Below are positions 34,346-46,342 of a stretch of DNA of 64,000 nt, in pieces. The stretch is taken from positions 1 through 64,000 of the forward strand of contig JAXGGA010001644.1 of assembly GCA_038373865.1 (NCBI GenBank), written 5' to 3'. This stretch comes from Uloborus plumipes (Eukaryota; Arthropoda; Arachnida; Araneae; Uloboridae). Under the pieces are notes generated by a model. That model saw only the letters and a program-made list of their open reading frames with translations, did no database searches and was not told the origin of the DNA. Position numbers and translations under genes: made by a program. Position 1 is the stretch's first letter. Each line of letters starts with the position of its first letter.

Positions 34346-35569
34346 TGAGGGCCAAAGATAAGGGTATTAAGTTGCTCGTAAATTATGAGACCAGGGACAA
34401 CAAAAGCGTAAAAATGCATAGTACGAAAGGGGGAAATGTACTACGAGAATCTTCTAGGAAGGGGAGTTGCCCTGGTGGGAGAGATACTGAAAATAAAGTA
34501 CCTCGACACTGGTTCTTAGATAAAAGAGATTGTTTTAATCCGTAGTTATGTAACCGTGCTAATAACTACAACAACTCTACTTAAGACAACGCCTAAAGGT
34601 AAATTGGATTGTTAAGCCCTTGAACAAGTGTTTGGATATCTGAGATTATTTGTTCTTTGAAAAATGTGTTCAAAGGGAAATGGACTAAGTACTGCTTCGT
34701 ATTGTTTTCAATTTTTGTAAAACGGGAACGGGGAAGTTCTGTTTTGCAAATTAGTGAATCGTATTTGATATTTCTAGATCTTGATACGAATTTTAAATTA
34801 AATGTGAAGAGAATTTCCTTTCTCACTCTTTCCGGAATTGGTCTTTGAATATAAACCATTTGCTATCAAGATTACCTAAGTATTCAAATTTTAAAACAAA
34901 AGTTTTTTTAACTCTATTTTGTTTAACTGATACACGTGCAACTAAAATTCGGCAGAAAAATATTTCTAAAATTCGATTTTTTTTTTATTACTTAGAAATT
35001 AAAAAAATCGAATTTCTAAAAACTAATTCTACTAAAATAACAATACTTGGGAGCTTGCCATATGAAAACTTGAGAAATGTATTTCCTTTCAACTATTTTC
35101 ATTGCCTTCAGATGAAATCATTAAAAACAAATCACTTTTACTTTCCAACTTTAAACTTTTTATGTGATTAGAAAATAATTTATATTTTTGGTTGGTAAAA
35201 AAAAAAAACATATTAAACATTAAACTTTCAAGAACGATTTATATAAACACTAAATCATTCCGTATTCAGAACTTCTGCAAAAAAATATTCTTTCTCTCTG
35301 CGACCCATTTCATTGGAGCTTATATTTTACAAATTTCAACAAAATTTGATTCAAACAAATAAATTGGTAAGCGATCTCGTTTTCTCTCTCCAACACCGTG
35401 CAGACAATAGAAAGTGATTTACTCAGTTTGGGGGACACTTGGGTGTTGATTTATTTAAATACAGACAACAGTACAATTTTCAACAAAAATTTGTGACATT
35501 TAAAATTTTTTGTATTTGTTTAAAGCAAAATTCTGTTTTTGAATCCGCGATTGCTTTCGCTTGACCTCA
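34346..35569. other. Noncoding stretch with one long hairpin
   Basis: At 34968-35010 an AATTCGATTTTTTT arm pairs with AAAAAAATCGAATTT across a short loop, forming a strong hairpin in an A/T context. No gene is supported. The frame at 34273-34545 is only partly outside array D and has no known domain. Confidence 0.45.
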
Positions 35570-35577
35570 GTTTATAC

Positions 35578-36157
35578 CAGGGGCGGCAAAAGAGGGGTGG
35601 GGGGGGGTAAGAGGGGACTGTCGCACCCGAAAATATTTTTCGCAGAATGTTAAAACTGGTAAAATCAATTTATGTATTACACAAATCAATGATCACGTTC
35701 AAAAGGAACTAAAATAGCGTGTTCGTTTTCAACAAAAAATGTTAAAGCGCATCTTTAAACATATTCGCAAGATGATTTATAATAAGAGAGGAATTTGAAA
35801 AAAAAAATGCTCTGAAACAAGTATAACGGGACAAGAAAGAATTTTCAACTTTAGCTGTTTGGCAAATGGTACAAGACACTGAAAATCGATGGAAAAAAAC
35901 TATTCTTGACTCCAAATATTGCAGATTAAAACTTGACAGAAAGCTAAAAACTAGTTTTTAATCAAGACATTTTATGTGATAACTAACTACAAAATAATTT
36001 CAAAGTTTGGTCATAAGAATTTCAATTTTTTAATACCTTCAATTTTAATCCAGTTTCAGATATCTTTCTTTTAACCAATATGTATTTGTTCCATTCTGAG
36101 GTACTTTATATTAACCAAACTCGCCCCCTCAAACGAAACGTTGAAATGCCGCCCCTG
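35578..36157. mobile_element. hAT-type non-autonomous element
   Basis: This 580 bp element begins CAGGGGCGGCAAAAG and ends TGCCGCCCCTG. It is flanked by GTTTATAC (35570-35577) and GTTGATAC (36158-36165), an 8-bp duplication with one difference. CAGGGGCGGC ends are common among hAT elements. A G-run lies at 35600-35608. I see no transposase motif inside. Confidence 0.85.
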
Positions 36158-36360
36158 GTTGATACTCTTTTGAATTTTTGTCTTTGCTTATAACAAAAAC
36201 TTCTCCGGTCTACCGGCCTATCACACACACATTATTCTCTCTCTCTTTCTCCCTCCTTCGTCAAAGACTCCATACAACATCAAGCATCCATCCACCTACA
36301 TTAATTTAAATATTGACACATCAAATTAAAATGATGTTTTTTGCTATTATGCCTGCCGGA

Positions 36361-36678
36361 CACTGCAAGAAACGAACTGTTGTTTTTACAATATAGTACT
36401 GGCAGCCGAGGCTCCAATGTAAAACTGTAAAATACTCAGGAATAAACTAAAACTAGCAATTTTAGTTTCTTACTGTATAGTTAGCAATTTTATATTTTGT
36501 TGCCGAAAAATTTAGCTGTCTTTTACTGCAAAAACAACAGTATAATATTGGCAGCTAAGATTCCAGTTTAAAACTGTAAAATGCACTGCAATAAACTGTA
36601 AAATTAGCAATTTTTATAGTTTATTATTATAAAATTAGCTGTATTATACTGTAAAAACGACATTCATTTTCTACAGTG
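36361..36678. mobile_element. CACTG-ended MITE, internally duplicated
   Basis: This 318 bp element has ends CACTGCAAGAAACGAACTG and the complement of CACTGTAGAAAATGAATG, the same family as 8822-9441. It consists of two head-to-tail halves. Each half has a GGCAGC(C/T) motif followed by ATTCCAGTTTAAAACTGTAA-type sequence. Interior ACTGTAAAA words are frequent. The right flank is TA and the left flank GA, so only a one-base match to the expected TA duplication remains. Confidence 0.75.
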
Positions 36679-36834
36679 TAGGGTCATTTGTATGAACAAG
36701 AAACTCGACAAGTAGGGTGCTGTCAAAATTTGTAACCAAAAAAACATAAATTGAATTCAACATATAAAAATCACATATTTTTTCTCCCAGTTTTACCATA
36801 GTAAATTATTCATTTTTCCTTCTCACCCACCAAG

Positions 36835-37225
36835 AAGATGTCCGAAAGTCCCCATTGGTGTTTCATTATCACCTCTTAAAGCGCCCCCAGCGTGAACAAA
36901 CGTGGGTCGCGGCTTAAAACTGTCGGGGGATTTTCTTGAGCCACGCGACCCGCGGGGTGGGTTTTAAATGGTCCACCATCCGACATTACGTCAGTTGCTT
37001 CCTGCGCACCATTACGAGTTGGGACAAAATTAATGACAAAGGATTAGTCTTTGTCGAGGCAGCGGGCCATACTTTTGGCAAAGCGCTTGATTTTGGATGC
37101 TGCACCGGGTCCCTTTTGTCTGCAGAGATTTGGTTTTGGGAGAAAGTTGTGGTGGAGTCATATTTGAAGCCGGATCTGTCAAAAGACACACGCTTGCCTT
37201 TTCTGTGTCATTCATAGACATCAAG
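36835..37225. promoter_or_regulatory. GC-rich island, possible regulatory element
   Basis: GC content and CpG use rise sharply (GGGTCGCGGC, GCCACGCGACCCGCGGG). GGGTCGCGGC and GCGACCCGC form an inverted pair. A 93-codon + frame and overlapping - frames are present, but none resembles a family. The segment from 37068 was duplicated downstream (37399-37620) with decay. A conserved noncoding element or an untranslated exon are both possible. Confidence 0.35.
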
Positions 37226-37625
37226 CTAGATAATGCAGTATTTAACGCATAATTGTCTCTGTTCTCACGGTATTTAGGCTGTTAAGATTCATTTCACTTT
37301 AGCTATTTTGTTTCATTAAAAATTATAAAACAAATACGTAACCTTTTTTTCTACCCTTTCTTTTTTGACCTTATTTTCGAAAACTTATTTGTTTTTTGCC
37401 ATACTTTTGGCAAATGAGCATGGTTTTTGATACAGCACAAAGTCTCTTTGTCAGCAGATAGTTGGTTTGGGAGAAAGTTGTGGTAGAGTCATAGTTAATG
37501 TCGGATCTGTCAAAAGGCACAAGCTTGCCTTTCCTGTGTCATTCATGGGCATCAAGCAGGATAATACAGTATTTAGCACATAATTATCTCTGTTCTCACG
37601 GTATTTAGTCTGTTGAAATTTACTG
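37068..37625. repeat. Tandem duplication E, about 331 bp period
   Basis: CCATACTTTTGGCAAA at 37068 and 37399 starts the two copies. GGGAGAAAGTTGTGGT, GGATCTGTCAAAAG and TTCTCACGGTATTTAG follow in both. The second copy has lower GC than the first, as if it is decaying towards the local average. Confidence 0.85.
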
Positions 37626-37799
37626 CATTTTTGTTATTTCTCCCCCATCCCTTTTTGAACATTTTGTACGTAACCATTAAATTTTACTTTCAAAACTATA
37701 CGGTAAAAAGACTGATGATGTCAAATAAACAATGTGTAAAAAGCATTTCTAATCATACACGTAAATAGTGCCGAGTTGTAAAAAGTTTTTGTTTAAATA

Positions 37800-38770
37800 G
37801 TTTATATTAGCATATAATGATTTGATACAGAGTGGCCTTATTTTCAAAAAAATATAATGTCTTCGAATCATGTGAATCACATCTACTGGTTCATAGAACG
37901 ATCTCTTTGAAATGAACTAAGTTAACCACCGGCCTATCAATGGAAGAATTTTGGATAAACATAAACTTTTAACTGATTTTACATTGCAAAAATCCTCAGT
38001 ATCACGATTCGTATTCAAAGAAATTCCATAGAACATGAAAAAGCGGAATTTTTCAAACGAGCATGGGTAGAAGGAAAAACATGATCAAATCAAGCACATA
38101 TTGTCCCATGATAATTATTTTTAAATAATTTATTGTGATATTAATTGGGTTATTTCTACAGCGATAATGTTTAAACATTTTTTTTCAATGCATCGTATCA
38201 TGCAGATGAATATCACTAGCTCATAAAACGATCTTTTTGAAAGGAACCAAATTATCCACCTGCCAAGCAAAGGAAGAATTCTGCATAAACATAAACTTTT
38301 AACTGCTTTTACAATACGAAAGTCTTCGTAATCACGATTCGCACTCAAAGAAATGGAAGAAACCAAGAGAAAGCGGAACTTTTCAAATGAGCATGACAAA
38401 CAGAGGAAAGCGTAACCACTCTGAAAAATTTGGCAAGTATATAGTGCCACATATTAAAAAGCTTTTGTTGAAATGATTTATCACTTTATAAAGTGCTTAA
38501 ATACAAAGTGGCAATATTTACAAGCATCTTTCATAGAACTGAATCCATATGGATCACAATGGCTAGTTCATAAAACGATTTCTTTGAAAGGAACCAAATT
38601 AATCACCTGCCAATCAAAGGAAGAATTCTGCATAAACATAAACTTTTAACTGCTTTTACAATACGAAAGTCTTCGTAATCACGATTCGCACTCAAAGAAA
38701 TGCAAGAAACCAAGAGAAAGCGGAACTTTTCAAATGAGCATGGCAAACAGAGGAAAGCGTAACCACTCGT
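37800..38770. repeat. Tandem array F, 330-347 bp unit, three copies
   Basis: TCATAGAACGATCTCTTTGA at 37891 recurs as TCATAAAACGATCTTTTTGA at 38221 and in a close form at 38568. Copies 2 and 3 are nearly identical over AAGGAAGAATTCTGCATAAA to GAGGAAAGCGTAACCACTC. Copy 1 is clearly older. No frame is conserved. Confidence 0.9.
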
Positions 38771-40254
38771 GCGTCCAACGCCAGTGCAAACAAGGTAAGC
38801 CGGCGAATAAAAAAAAAAGCAAAAAAAAAAAAAAAAGACAGAGGCGAAGAGAGAATAGGATAGAAAAAAAGCGCTTGCCTAGCAATAAGGAGCCGACGTG
38901 ACTATGAGAGAAATCAGAAGAAGAGTGAGGTTGATATTTATGGCACAGAAAAAGGTGTTACATCAAGCGTAACTCGCGGTTACGGTTTAGCAATAAGATA
39001 CGGGAGAATAAGAATGTTTCAATTGGAGAAGATGTAACAATGATTTGGTATTGGTAATGGCGCTGATGAATATTAATGAATAGATATGTTCAATAGCGTG
39101 CATGTAATCGGCTTTTTTTTTAAATATTTTTTAAATGGTAATTGAAGCAAATTTTATACTTTTTAAAATGCGCTAAGAGACATTAAAAATTTGTAGGATT
39201 TTTACCCCCATATTTCTTAAATAGAGGTAAATATTAAGCAATTTGCTAAATTTTGAAATAAACCTTTTATTGCACAGTGATGAGTACAAAGATTAATGCA
39301 CGAAATGTTTATCCCTGAAAGTTTAAAATTTATATACATATTCGTTGGTAGTTATTCCTTTTAATTTAACGTTTGTTTTACTATCATTAGAATTACTATC
39401 AAATTGCTCAATTATTTTCTTTACCCAAGAGTATTTCATAGATTTTTAACCTACATTGGAAGTTAATTACTGAAGTTGATAATGTGATGTTTCAGAAAGT
39501 TAAAATGCAGCAAAATACTTAAACACATGCAGCATCCTCATGATACGACGTAAGCTGGATTTTATAAGGAGATTCCCCTAAAGGGTTATGCCCCGAAACG
39601 AGGGAGACCTCCCCACCCCTTTTTGTGCGAAATTTTGAGCATCAAGGAACCTGTGTGCTAAATTTGTAAGATCCAACTTAAATTCTAATTTTTGTGAGGA
39701 TCACACACATACAAACAAGCATCCATTTTTCTATACATTGATAAAACGTTTTGTTAAAATAAGATTAATATTAACATCAGATATGGATATCAAGAGTATA
39801 GTTATAAACTGTGCTGAGGATTAACTGATTTGTAAGATTTTTGGGTTAAAAAATGAATATTTATATATGTAGATTTCTTTTAAGCGTCCATTTCTATAAC
39901 GTGGCTCTAGATTTGATTACGATTCATATATTAACAGTACTTCCTTATAGCACACAGATGTATCACTAAATTTGCATCAAAGATGTCATCACCATTTACT
40001 AAATTGTGTATTCTGGTAAGTATTCCCGCGCAGAACCAGTTAAAAGATACGAAAGAATAAATATCAGTGCTGACAAAAGAATTTTTGAAATTTCCATCCA
40101 AATCTTTTTCTCTTATTATCCGAGAAGGCTCGCCTTAATCCCCAAATCCACAGGCAGACGGAATTATGCTGACTAAAAGCGCAAACCCTTTGCATGCTTG
40201 TCTCTTGGCAGGAAGATATCCCAGTGACTCAAAGCTTAAAAGGGGAAAGATGGA
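38771..40254. other. Noncoding stretch with purine-rich tract
   Basis: A purine-rich, A-run region lies at 38808-38875, followed by GAGAGAGAATAGG-like sequence and a short GC-richer piece (38876-39000). The rest is A+T-rich with no gene that I can support. Confidence 0.4.
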
Positions 40255-41640
40255 TGACGTCACAGCTTAGTGCTGGAGTCCCAATTCCATTCATACGGTT
40301 AGGAATGCGGAATAAGCAGATCCTCCGAGTGGAAACTTTGCCAGGACTTCAGAGAGTATTGGAACCCCTTTCACGGAGATCATCAAAGGCAAGAAGATGA
40401 AGAAGCCCCCTCTGCGCTGGGGAATCCAATCTTCAATTATACGTTCGGGTTGGCAAATTGACAAACAGATTTTTCGCCACCCGGTTTTGTGGAAACAGTG
40501 AAAATTTTCGGTGATGAATCCCAACTCGAAACCAAGACCTGTTATTTTGGTGCGAAATGCATTTTTGCTGTTTCTAAGATGAGTGTCTCGATCAATACGT
40601 GGGTCTCTATTTAATGGTGGACGTCAGACAGTAATTTAGTAGACGTGTTTTTAATTAAAAATACTCCTAATTATTTTTAAAGCACATTAGCATTTTTCTT
40701 TTCATGACTATATTTTAAGTTGAATAATTTTTTGCAAGTATTTTAATGAAAGGTTTTTTGAATGTGTTCGAATTTAACTACCTCTTTCAAACTAAAACTA
40801 TTTCAGAAGTTGTTTATTAGTTTCATTATTTATATTTTTCCTGAAACATTAACGGTAAAATAAACTTATTAAATTACGTCACCGCTTAGTGCTGGAGCCC
40901 CAATTCCATTCATACGGTTAACCCTTTTTAAGGCGGTGGTAAATATCTTACCCCCACGCTAGAACTTAAAACGAACTAGAAACGCACAAAAGTTTTATGT
41001 ACAACATGCAATGTTCCATTGTGAGCTGCTCCATGTTTCATGTTGTTCCATCAGACAAACTAAAAGTTTTTTTTCGTCAGAAATGAGCTTCATTTTTCTA
41101 ATTATAATGCAAAATGTGAACTTTGGAGAAAACGGCTTGTGCCCGTTGAAGGGTTAAGAATGCGGAATACGCAGATCCTAAGAGTAGAAACTTTGCCAGG
41201 GACTTCAGAGAGGGTATTGGAGCCTCTTTCACGGAAATCATCAAAGGAAAGAAGATGAAGAAGCCCTCTGCGCTGGGGAGTCCGATCTTCAATTATAAGT
41301 TCGGGTTGGTAAATTGACAAAACAGGTTTTTCGCCACCCAGTTTTGTGGAAACAGTGAAAGTTTTCGGTGATGAATCCCGACTGAAAATCTAAACCTGTT
41401 ATTTCGGTGCGAAATTCGTCTCTATTTTGTTATTCCCAAGATAAGTGTCTTGATCAATACGTGGGTCTCTATTTAATGTTGGATGTCAGACAATAATTTA
41501 GTAGTCGTATTTTTAATTAAAAATATTAATAAATATTTTCCATTGCATATTAATAAGGTCTCTTTTCACGACTATATTTTTAATTGGATAATTTTTGAAA
41601 GAGTTGCTCATTTGTTTTTGGATTTATATTATTCATAAAA
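40255..41640. repeat. Tandem duplication G, 619 bp period, two copies
   Basis: CGCTTAGTGCTGGAGCCCCA at 40883 matches its partner in copy 1 at 40264, an offset of 619. Beyond the piggyBac MITE the offset is 855, which returns to 619 once 236 bp are removed. The conserved core contains ATGAAGAAGCCC, GCGCTGGGGA, TTTTCGCCACCC and ATCAATACGTGGGTCTCTAT. Frames on the minus strand are shared but shifted by indels, so I do not call a gene. Confidence 0.92.
40922..41153. mobile_element. piggyBac-type MITE
   Basis: TTAA at 40918-40921 and 41154-41157 flank a 232 bp element that starts CCCTTTTTAAGG and ends CGTTGAAGGG. It sits in the second unit of duplication G. The first unit shows the empty site as CGGTTAGGAATGCGG, with TTAG where TTAA is needed. 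Either that copy has since mutated or unit 2 had TTAA by difference. There is no coding content. Confidence 0.88.
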
Positions 41641-42059
41641 TATTAACATCAAAATACACACTTTTTTTTTTTTTTTGAAAAACGACATGCAAAGCGTCAA
41701 GCTAAAAATCTGATGACTTTTCAGAAAAATCTGTTGAAAAGTTGTGCAGAAAAGCAATTGAAATCCAAAGAATTAAAATATTGGTAGTTTAATCAAAATG
41801 AAAGTGCTCTTTTCTTTTTCTTTTTTTTTTTTTGTCAAACTTTCTGAACTCGTTTTTTACTAACAAATAAGCGTTAAGAAGCTATAATTTCTTGAATAAA
41901 AACACGCTTGATAATTTAAAATACATAAATAAATAAGTAAAATCCAATTCAATATAAAATTGAAATATTTCAATACATTCAAAATGTTAAATATAATGCT
42001 GTTTAAACAAAAATCATCTGCAATTTGTAGCTTTATGTATTATATTTAAAATTCCTACT
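41641..42059. other. A+T-rich noncoding spacer
   Basis: Contains a T-run of 18 at about 41661-41678 and further T-runs near 41810-41833. I see no gene or repeat family in it. Confidence 0.45.
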
Positions 42060-42960
42060 ACCCTTTGTACTATAGTTTCTTCGTTTCACTTTCTAATATT
42101 TTATTAACCACAAATTTACGACTGCGTAATAAACGATAAAAATATTCAGACGTTACAAGAAATTTGCGCACATAACCACCCGAAATCACAATGCGTATAC
42201 CTAATACCCAAGTAGCACACTTCGTTTTTTAAAGGTTGTAAAATGGTTATTAACGTTGTGACAACGGATTAAAAACGTTTATAAAACGTTTAAACAATTT
42301 TTGTGCTATACCTGCGTAAGAAATTGCCTTTCAGACGACCCAAATGTGCCTGGATTAATAAATAACAAGAAATGAAAGCGCATACGTGCAATCATTTTTC
42401 AGGATACGTGGAAAAAAAGAGGGAAAAATAAACCAGGTTTTGTCTTTCGCTTGGTTGTGGCCATATTTTCATTACGTTTTATACCATTTTTCAAAAGCCT
42501 GTGAACTTCAAAACTGGCTTTCAAAATTATATTAGTTTTTATGAAGAATCATACCGTTTAAAAAAAAAAAAAACATACTGTTAAGTTTAATCATCTATCC
42601 CACTATTTTTCAAAATATCAACTTTCATTGTGCATCATACAATTTTTTGAGACACATTATTTTTCTAAACTTTTCCACTAATCTTTCCTTGTTTCACTTG
42701 CTAATATTTTATTAACCACACATTTACGGCCGCACAGTAAACGCCGAAATTATTCAGACATTACAAGAAATTTGTGCATATGGCCGACCCGAATCACGCA
42801 ATGCTAGTCCACCACCTAAAGAATTGCCTTTCATATTGTCCGAATGTGTCTGGATTAGTAATAAACACGAAACAAAAGAACATACGTGCTGTCATTTCTG
42901 GAGGACACATAAAAAAAGAAGCAAAGAGGGAAAAAGAACAAACCAGGAAGTGAGTTCATC
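42060..42960. repeat. Tandem duplication H, 608 bp period, two copies
   Basis: TTATTAACCACA lies at 42101 and 42709 (608 apart). Past the MITE the marker ATTGCCTTTCA is at 42323 and 42823 (500 apart). The 108 bp difference equals the inserted MITE. Both copies contain TTACAAGAAATTTG and end with a gap of about 130 bp before AAACCAGG. Confidence 0.9.
42207..42314 (+). mobile_element. CCCAAGTAGCA MITE, copy 2
   Basis: This 108 bp copy begins CCCAAGTAGCACAC and ends GTGCTATACCTG, with AACGTTGTGACAACGG and AAACGTTTATAAAACG inside. It interrupts unit 1 of duplication H. Comparison with unit 2 gives 25 nt of host sequence around the insertion against 23 nt in the empty copy, which fits a duplication of about 2 bp. 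Confidence 0.85.
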
Positions 42961-43224
42961 AGCGAAGGTGGACAGTGACACGTGTCCGAACAGATGGACA
43001 TTGGCTATCGCGTGTGGCGGTCACTTAATGCGATGGATCATCATTCTCCCCAACCCCTCTCATCATTCCCCCCAACCCTTCTCATCGTTCTCCCCAACCC
43101 CTTTCTTCTGGTTCTCCTGCCTCAGTCCATCCATTTATGTGCGAGGTCATTTTAGCCGCCGAGAAGACCAAAAAGGGCGGAAGCGATGAAGAAATTATGA
43201 TAACGGACCTTTTGATTAAATGGA
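42961..43224. promoter_or_regulatory. GC-richer island with small CCCCAACCC repeat
   Basis: At 43047-43115 about three 22-bp repeats of the form TTCTCCCCAACCCCTCTCATC lie side by side. The flanks contain CGCGTGTGGCGGTCAC and GCCGCCGAGAAGACC. The overlapping frame of 121 codons (from 42824) is carried by these repeats and has no domain. It may be a regulatory or unannotated exonic segment. Confidence 0.3.
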
Positions 43225-44260
43225 AAAGGATGCGGGAAATGTGTGGGAAGATGAGGATTAGGAGTTGGTTATTGAGTTTTGGGAAGTGATGGTTTAGTGA
43301 AAATATTTTTGGAAAATAAAGAAATGTTTCCGTTAATGAAATAATGTGAGGCGGAAAAGCTTTTGCACTGTGAGGTATTAAAATTTTTAGATTGTGATAT
43401 ATTTGTTATTGAGTTAAATATTTGATATCTATATGGTGATGCGGAAAATGTGTGAGAATATGAGGATTAGGAGGGGGTTGGTTATTGAGTTTTGGTTAGT
43501 GATTGTTAAATTCAAAGTTTTTTTTTTTTTTAAGTAATGCGAGGCAGAAGTGCTTAGTACTGTAAAATATTTAACTGTACTGTATTTTTACTTTAAATGT
43601 ATGGATTGTGACATACTTCCTGTTGAGTTAAATCGAAATGGTGATATGGGAAATGTGTGGGAAGACGAGTATTAAGAGTTGGTTATTGAATTTTGAGAGG
43701 TAATGGTTTAGTGAAAATATTTTTTAGAAAATATGGAAATGGTTTTCATTATTGAATAATTTGAGGTGGAAAACTTAGCACTGTGAAGTATTTAATGTAT
43801 TTTTAGTTTAAATTCATAGATTCTGACATGTTTGATATTGAGTTAAATATTTGATAGCTAAATGATGAAGTGAGAAATGTGTGGGAAGATGAGGATTATG
43901 AGTTGGTTGTTGAGTTTCAGGAAATGACGGTTTAGTGAAAATATTTTTTTGGAAAATAAAGTAATGTTTTCATTAATGAAATATTGTGAGTTAAACATTA
44001 TAGCACCATGAAATAGTTAATGTATTTTAACTGCAATTAAAAAATAGAAAAAAAATGCAGGAAATGTCTGCTGAGGTGATTACTACGGTTTGGTTGTTGA
44101 AGTTAGGATGGTTATGGTTTAGTGCTAATATTTTTTGAAGATAAATTGTGTTTTCAGTGGTGAAATAGTGTGAGGCAGAAAAAGTTTAGCATGTTGAAAT
44201 ATTTAATGCATTTTGACTTAAAGTTTATGATATGTTTGTTTCCATCCAAACATTTGATAA
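43225..44260. repeat. Tandem array I, about 205 bp unit, five diverged copies
   Basis: TGTGGGAAGATGAGGATTA and variants recur at about 43245, 43452, 43655, 43879 and 44067, spacings 207, 203, 224 and 188. Each is followed by GAGTTGGTTATTGAGTTTTG-like sequence, GGTTTAGTGAAAATATTTTT and GTGAGGCGGAAAA. Divergence grows from first to last, so this is the oldest multi-copy array in the window. Confidence 0.88.
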
Positions 44261-45717
44261 CTGAATAGATTGAAAGAACGATAGTACACAAATGGAGAAA
44301 ATTAAGGTGCTAAGCCTATGTGTTTCATTAATGCTGTCAAATAAATGACGATACTTATCCATTAAAAGTACGTGCGTTACTTGGTTTGGCGAGTTGGATA
44401 TTCTATATTTTGGGAACAATAGTAAAATGGCTAAAAATATTTTGCGATATGAGTGTATGACTATAACCACTCTGGAATTGAGAAATTGAAATTATTGAAT
44501 ATCGCCAACGAAATGATTAGCTTACAATAGCAATAAATAACTCAAACCGCTAAAAATAAATATAATGCCAATTGACTAACCTTTAACGGAAAAGCACCAA
44601 AAGTTAGGTTGATAGTTAACAAATTATTTCATATTTACTATCCTTGATTATAGATTAATAATGCGGATTTCCCACTTGAGCATTTGATAAAGATTTGAAT
44701 CTGATCATTTCCATGCTATGTTACGCAAAAGTAAGGCAATACAGAATCTTTGAAATATTTTTCACGGAGCTGAAGTTTTAGTTTAAATTTAAAATAAATA
44801 TTGAATATCTACTACAATTTAAACTAAAATATTTATAATAAAAACATATACAGTATGATATCATTCCTAAAACTTATGACAGTACCCTCTAGACGCCGTC
44901 AAAAACTTGATGCTTCTGTTAGCGGAAAACAGTTGCTCTATTTACATGTAGGTGAAGATGTTCCACCAATTTGAAAAGAATGCAAAAAAGTGAAAGAAAA
45001 AAGAAGAAAAGAAGAATGCCTGAAGCAAAGCGAAAGAATTCACGAGGTTACGATGAAACAGGTGACCAAAATAATAGGCTTGATGAAAGCGAAACGAAAT
45101 AGGTTACCTTTTGTAAAGCATTCATAAACGCTCGCATCAGTATTCAACACCAAAAGAACCGCGTGTGAAAGTGAAACAAAAGTCAAAGGAGTAAATGGTC
45201 TTAGGTTTTATCCACAACATCACGTTTTGTTTTGTGTTTTTTAAAGTTGTCTTGCGTGTTCTTCAGCTTTCGGAGAATGCTTTCAAAATGGGGACCGAGT
45301 AGCTGAAAAACATGCGGCAGAATGGATTGCGCTTAGCTTTTCATTGTTCTTCTTCTTTCGTGATGAAAGGGTTGAGAATTTTTTATTTTTAGGAGATGTT
45401 TTCTGAAGTTGTCTTAATATTAAGTAATTCTTGGGATTTGTGTTGATGAAAAATTCGTGCATGAACAATAAAAACAACGCAAACATAAAAAAAAAACATT
45501 AGATAAAAATGTTTGAAAGTAAAAGTATTTCAAAACGGTTTGATGCATGTATGTATGTATTATTATTATTCATTCAGGAAGTTATGGAATTTTTAATTTT
45601 ATTCGTCAGTTTTCCAGATTATGGAATTTTGCTTAATTATTTTTCTTTTGATTTTATTTTTTATAAAATTTTCACATTTAATTTATTTTAGAAAGTTTTA
45701 CCTTGTTAACCTTATTT
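44261..45717. other. A+T-rich noncoding stretch
   Basis: No gene or repeat is recognised. A purine-rich patch (AAAAGTGAAAGAAAAAAGAA) lies near 44985-45010. Confidence 0.45.
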
Positions 45718-45965
45718 CTGTACCTCAGAAACAGAACGACGTAGGTCCAAAAATGGCCATTTTCACTTTTTTGCTTCATTGTATGTAGAATCTTATTCCA
45801 CATCGACTCATTAAAACAGTATTCTATAAAACAAATTGCTTCACAATTATTTAGCAGCGTGAAAAGAGCGCGAGTCCCAGCCTTTGCATGTAGTCGACAA
45901 TCATTTTTCCCCTCTAATGAAAAATGACGAAAATGGACTTACGTCAGTCTGGTTCTGAGGTACAG
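45718..45965. mobile_element. MITE with CTGTACCTCAGAA ends
   Basis: This 248 bp element begins CTGTACCTCAGAAACAGAAC and ends with the complement of CTGTACCTCAGAACCAGACT. The inverted repeat is about 38 bp with some mismatches and includes GACGTAAGTCC. ATTT precedes it and ATTT follows it, possibly a 4-bp target duplication. There is no coding content and the superfamily is not assignable. Confidence 0.75.
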
Positions 45966-46342
45966 ATTTATCCTACGTGTTTTATTTTCTTCGTTAACAT
46001 GAGCTCGTTTCAACAAAGTTCAATTATAGCTAAAATGTTCTGTTAAAAATATTGTAAAATCTTTTCATTATGGAACTACCCAATTATATATTCGAGTATG
46101 AGAGATCTAGAAGTTGGCGCTCAAAATGCTTTTTAAGGTTTTACTTATTTTTAAAGTTACCAACTCCCTAACTTCTGTATTATCTATCGAGCACTGGTCT
46201 ACTTAAAACGCTGCATCGATTGCTTTTACGCATATCGAAATTACGCATATCCTCTTTCGTCACTGCTTTTAGTATTTCCTTTTTGTGTCGATTTTTTTAA
46301 ATTGCATACATACCTTTCTAATTTGTCATAATTCTATTACAG

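Noticed and set aside
30712..34545. Minus-strand frames with QKQQQQASNAAAYLGLE in several copies, looking like a repeated gene
   Set aside because: They occur because the 500 bp tandem units are nearly identical. Three of the four copies have a 1-nt deletion that ends the frame, and there is no splice or start context.
40194..41320. Minus-strand frames shared by both copies of duplication G
   Set aside because: They are out of register between copies because of indels, and the piggyBac insertion separates them. No domain is recognisable.
42824..43189. 121-codon frame with Pro/Ser-rich centre
   Set aside because: The centre is the translation of a CCCCAACCC minisatellite; the start lies in duplication H, whose other copy does not keep the frame.
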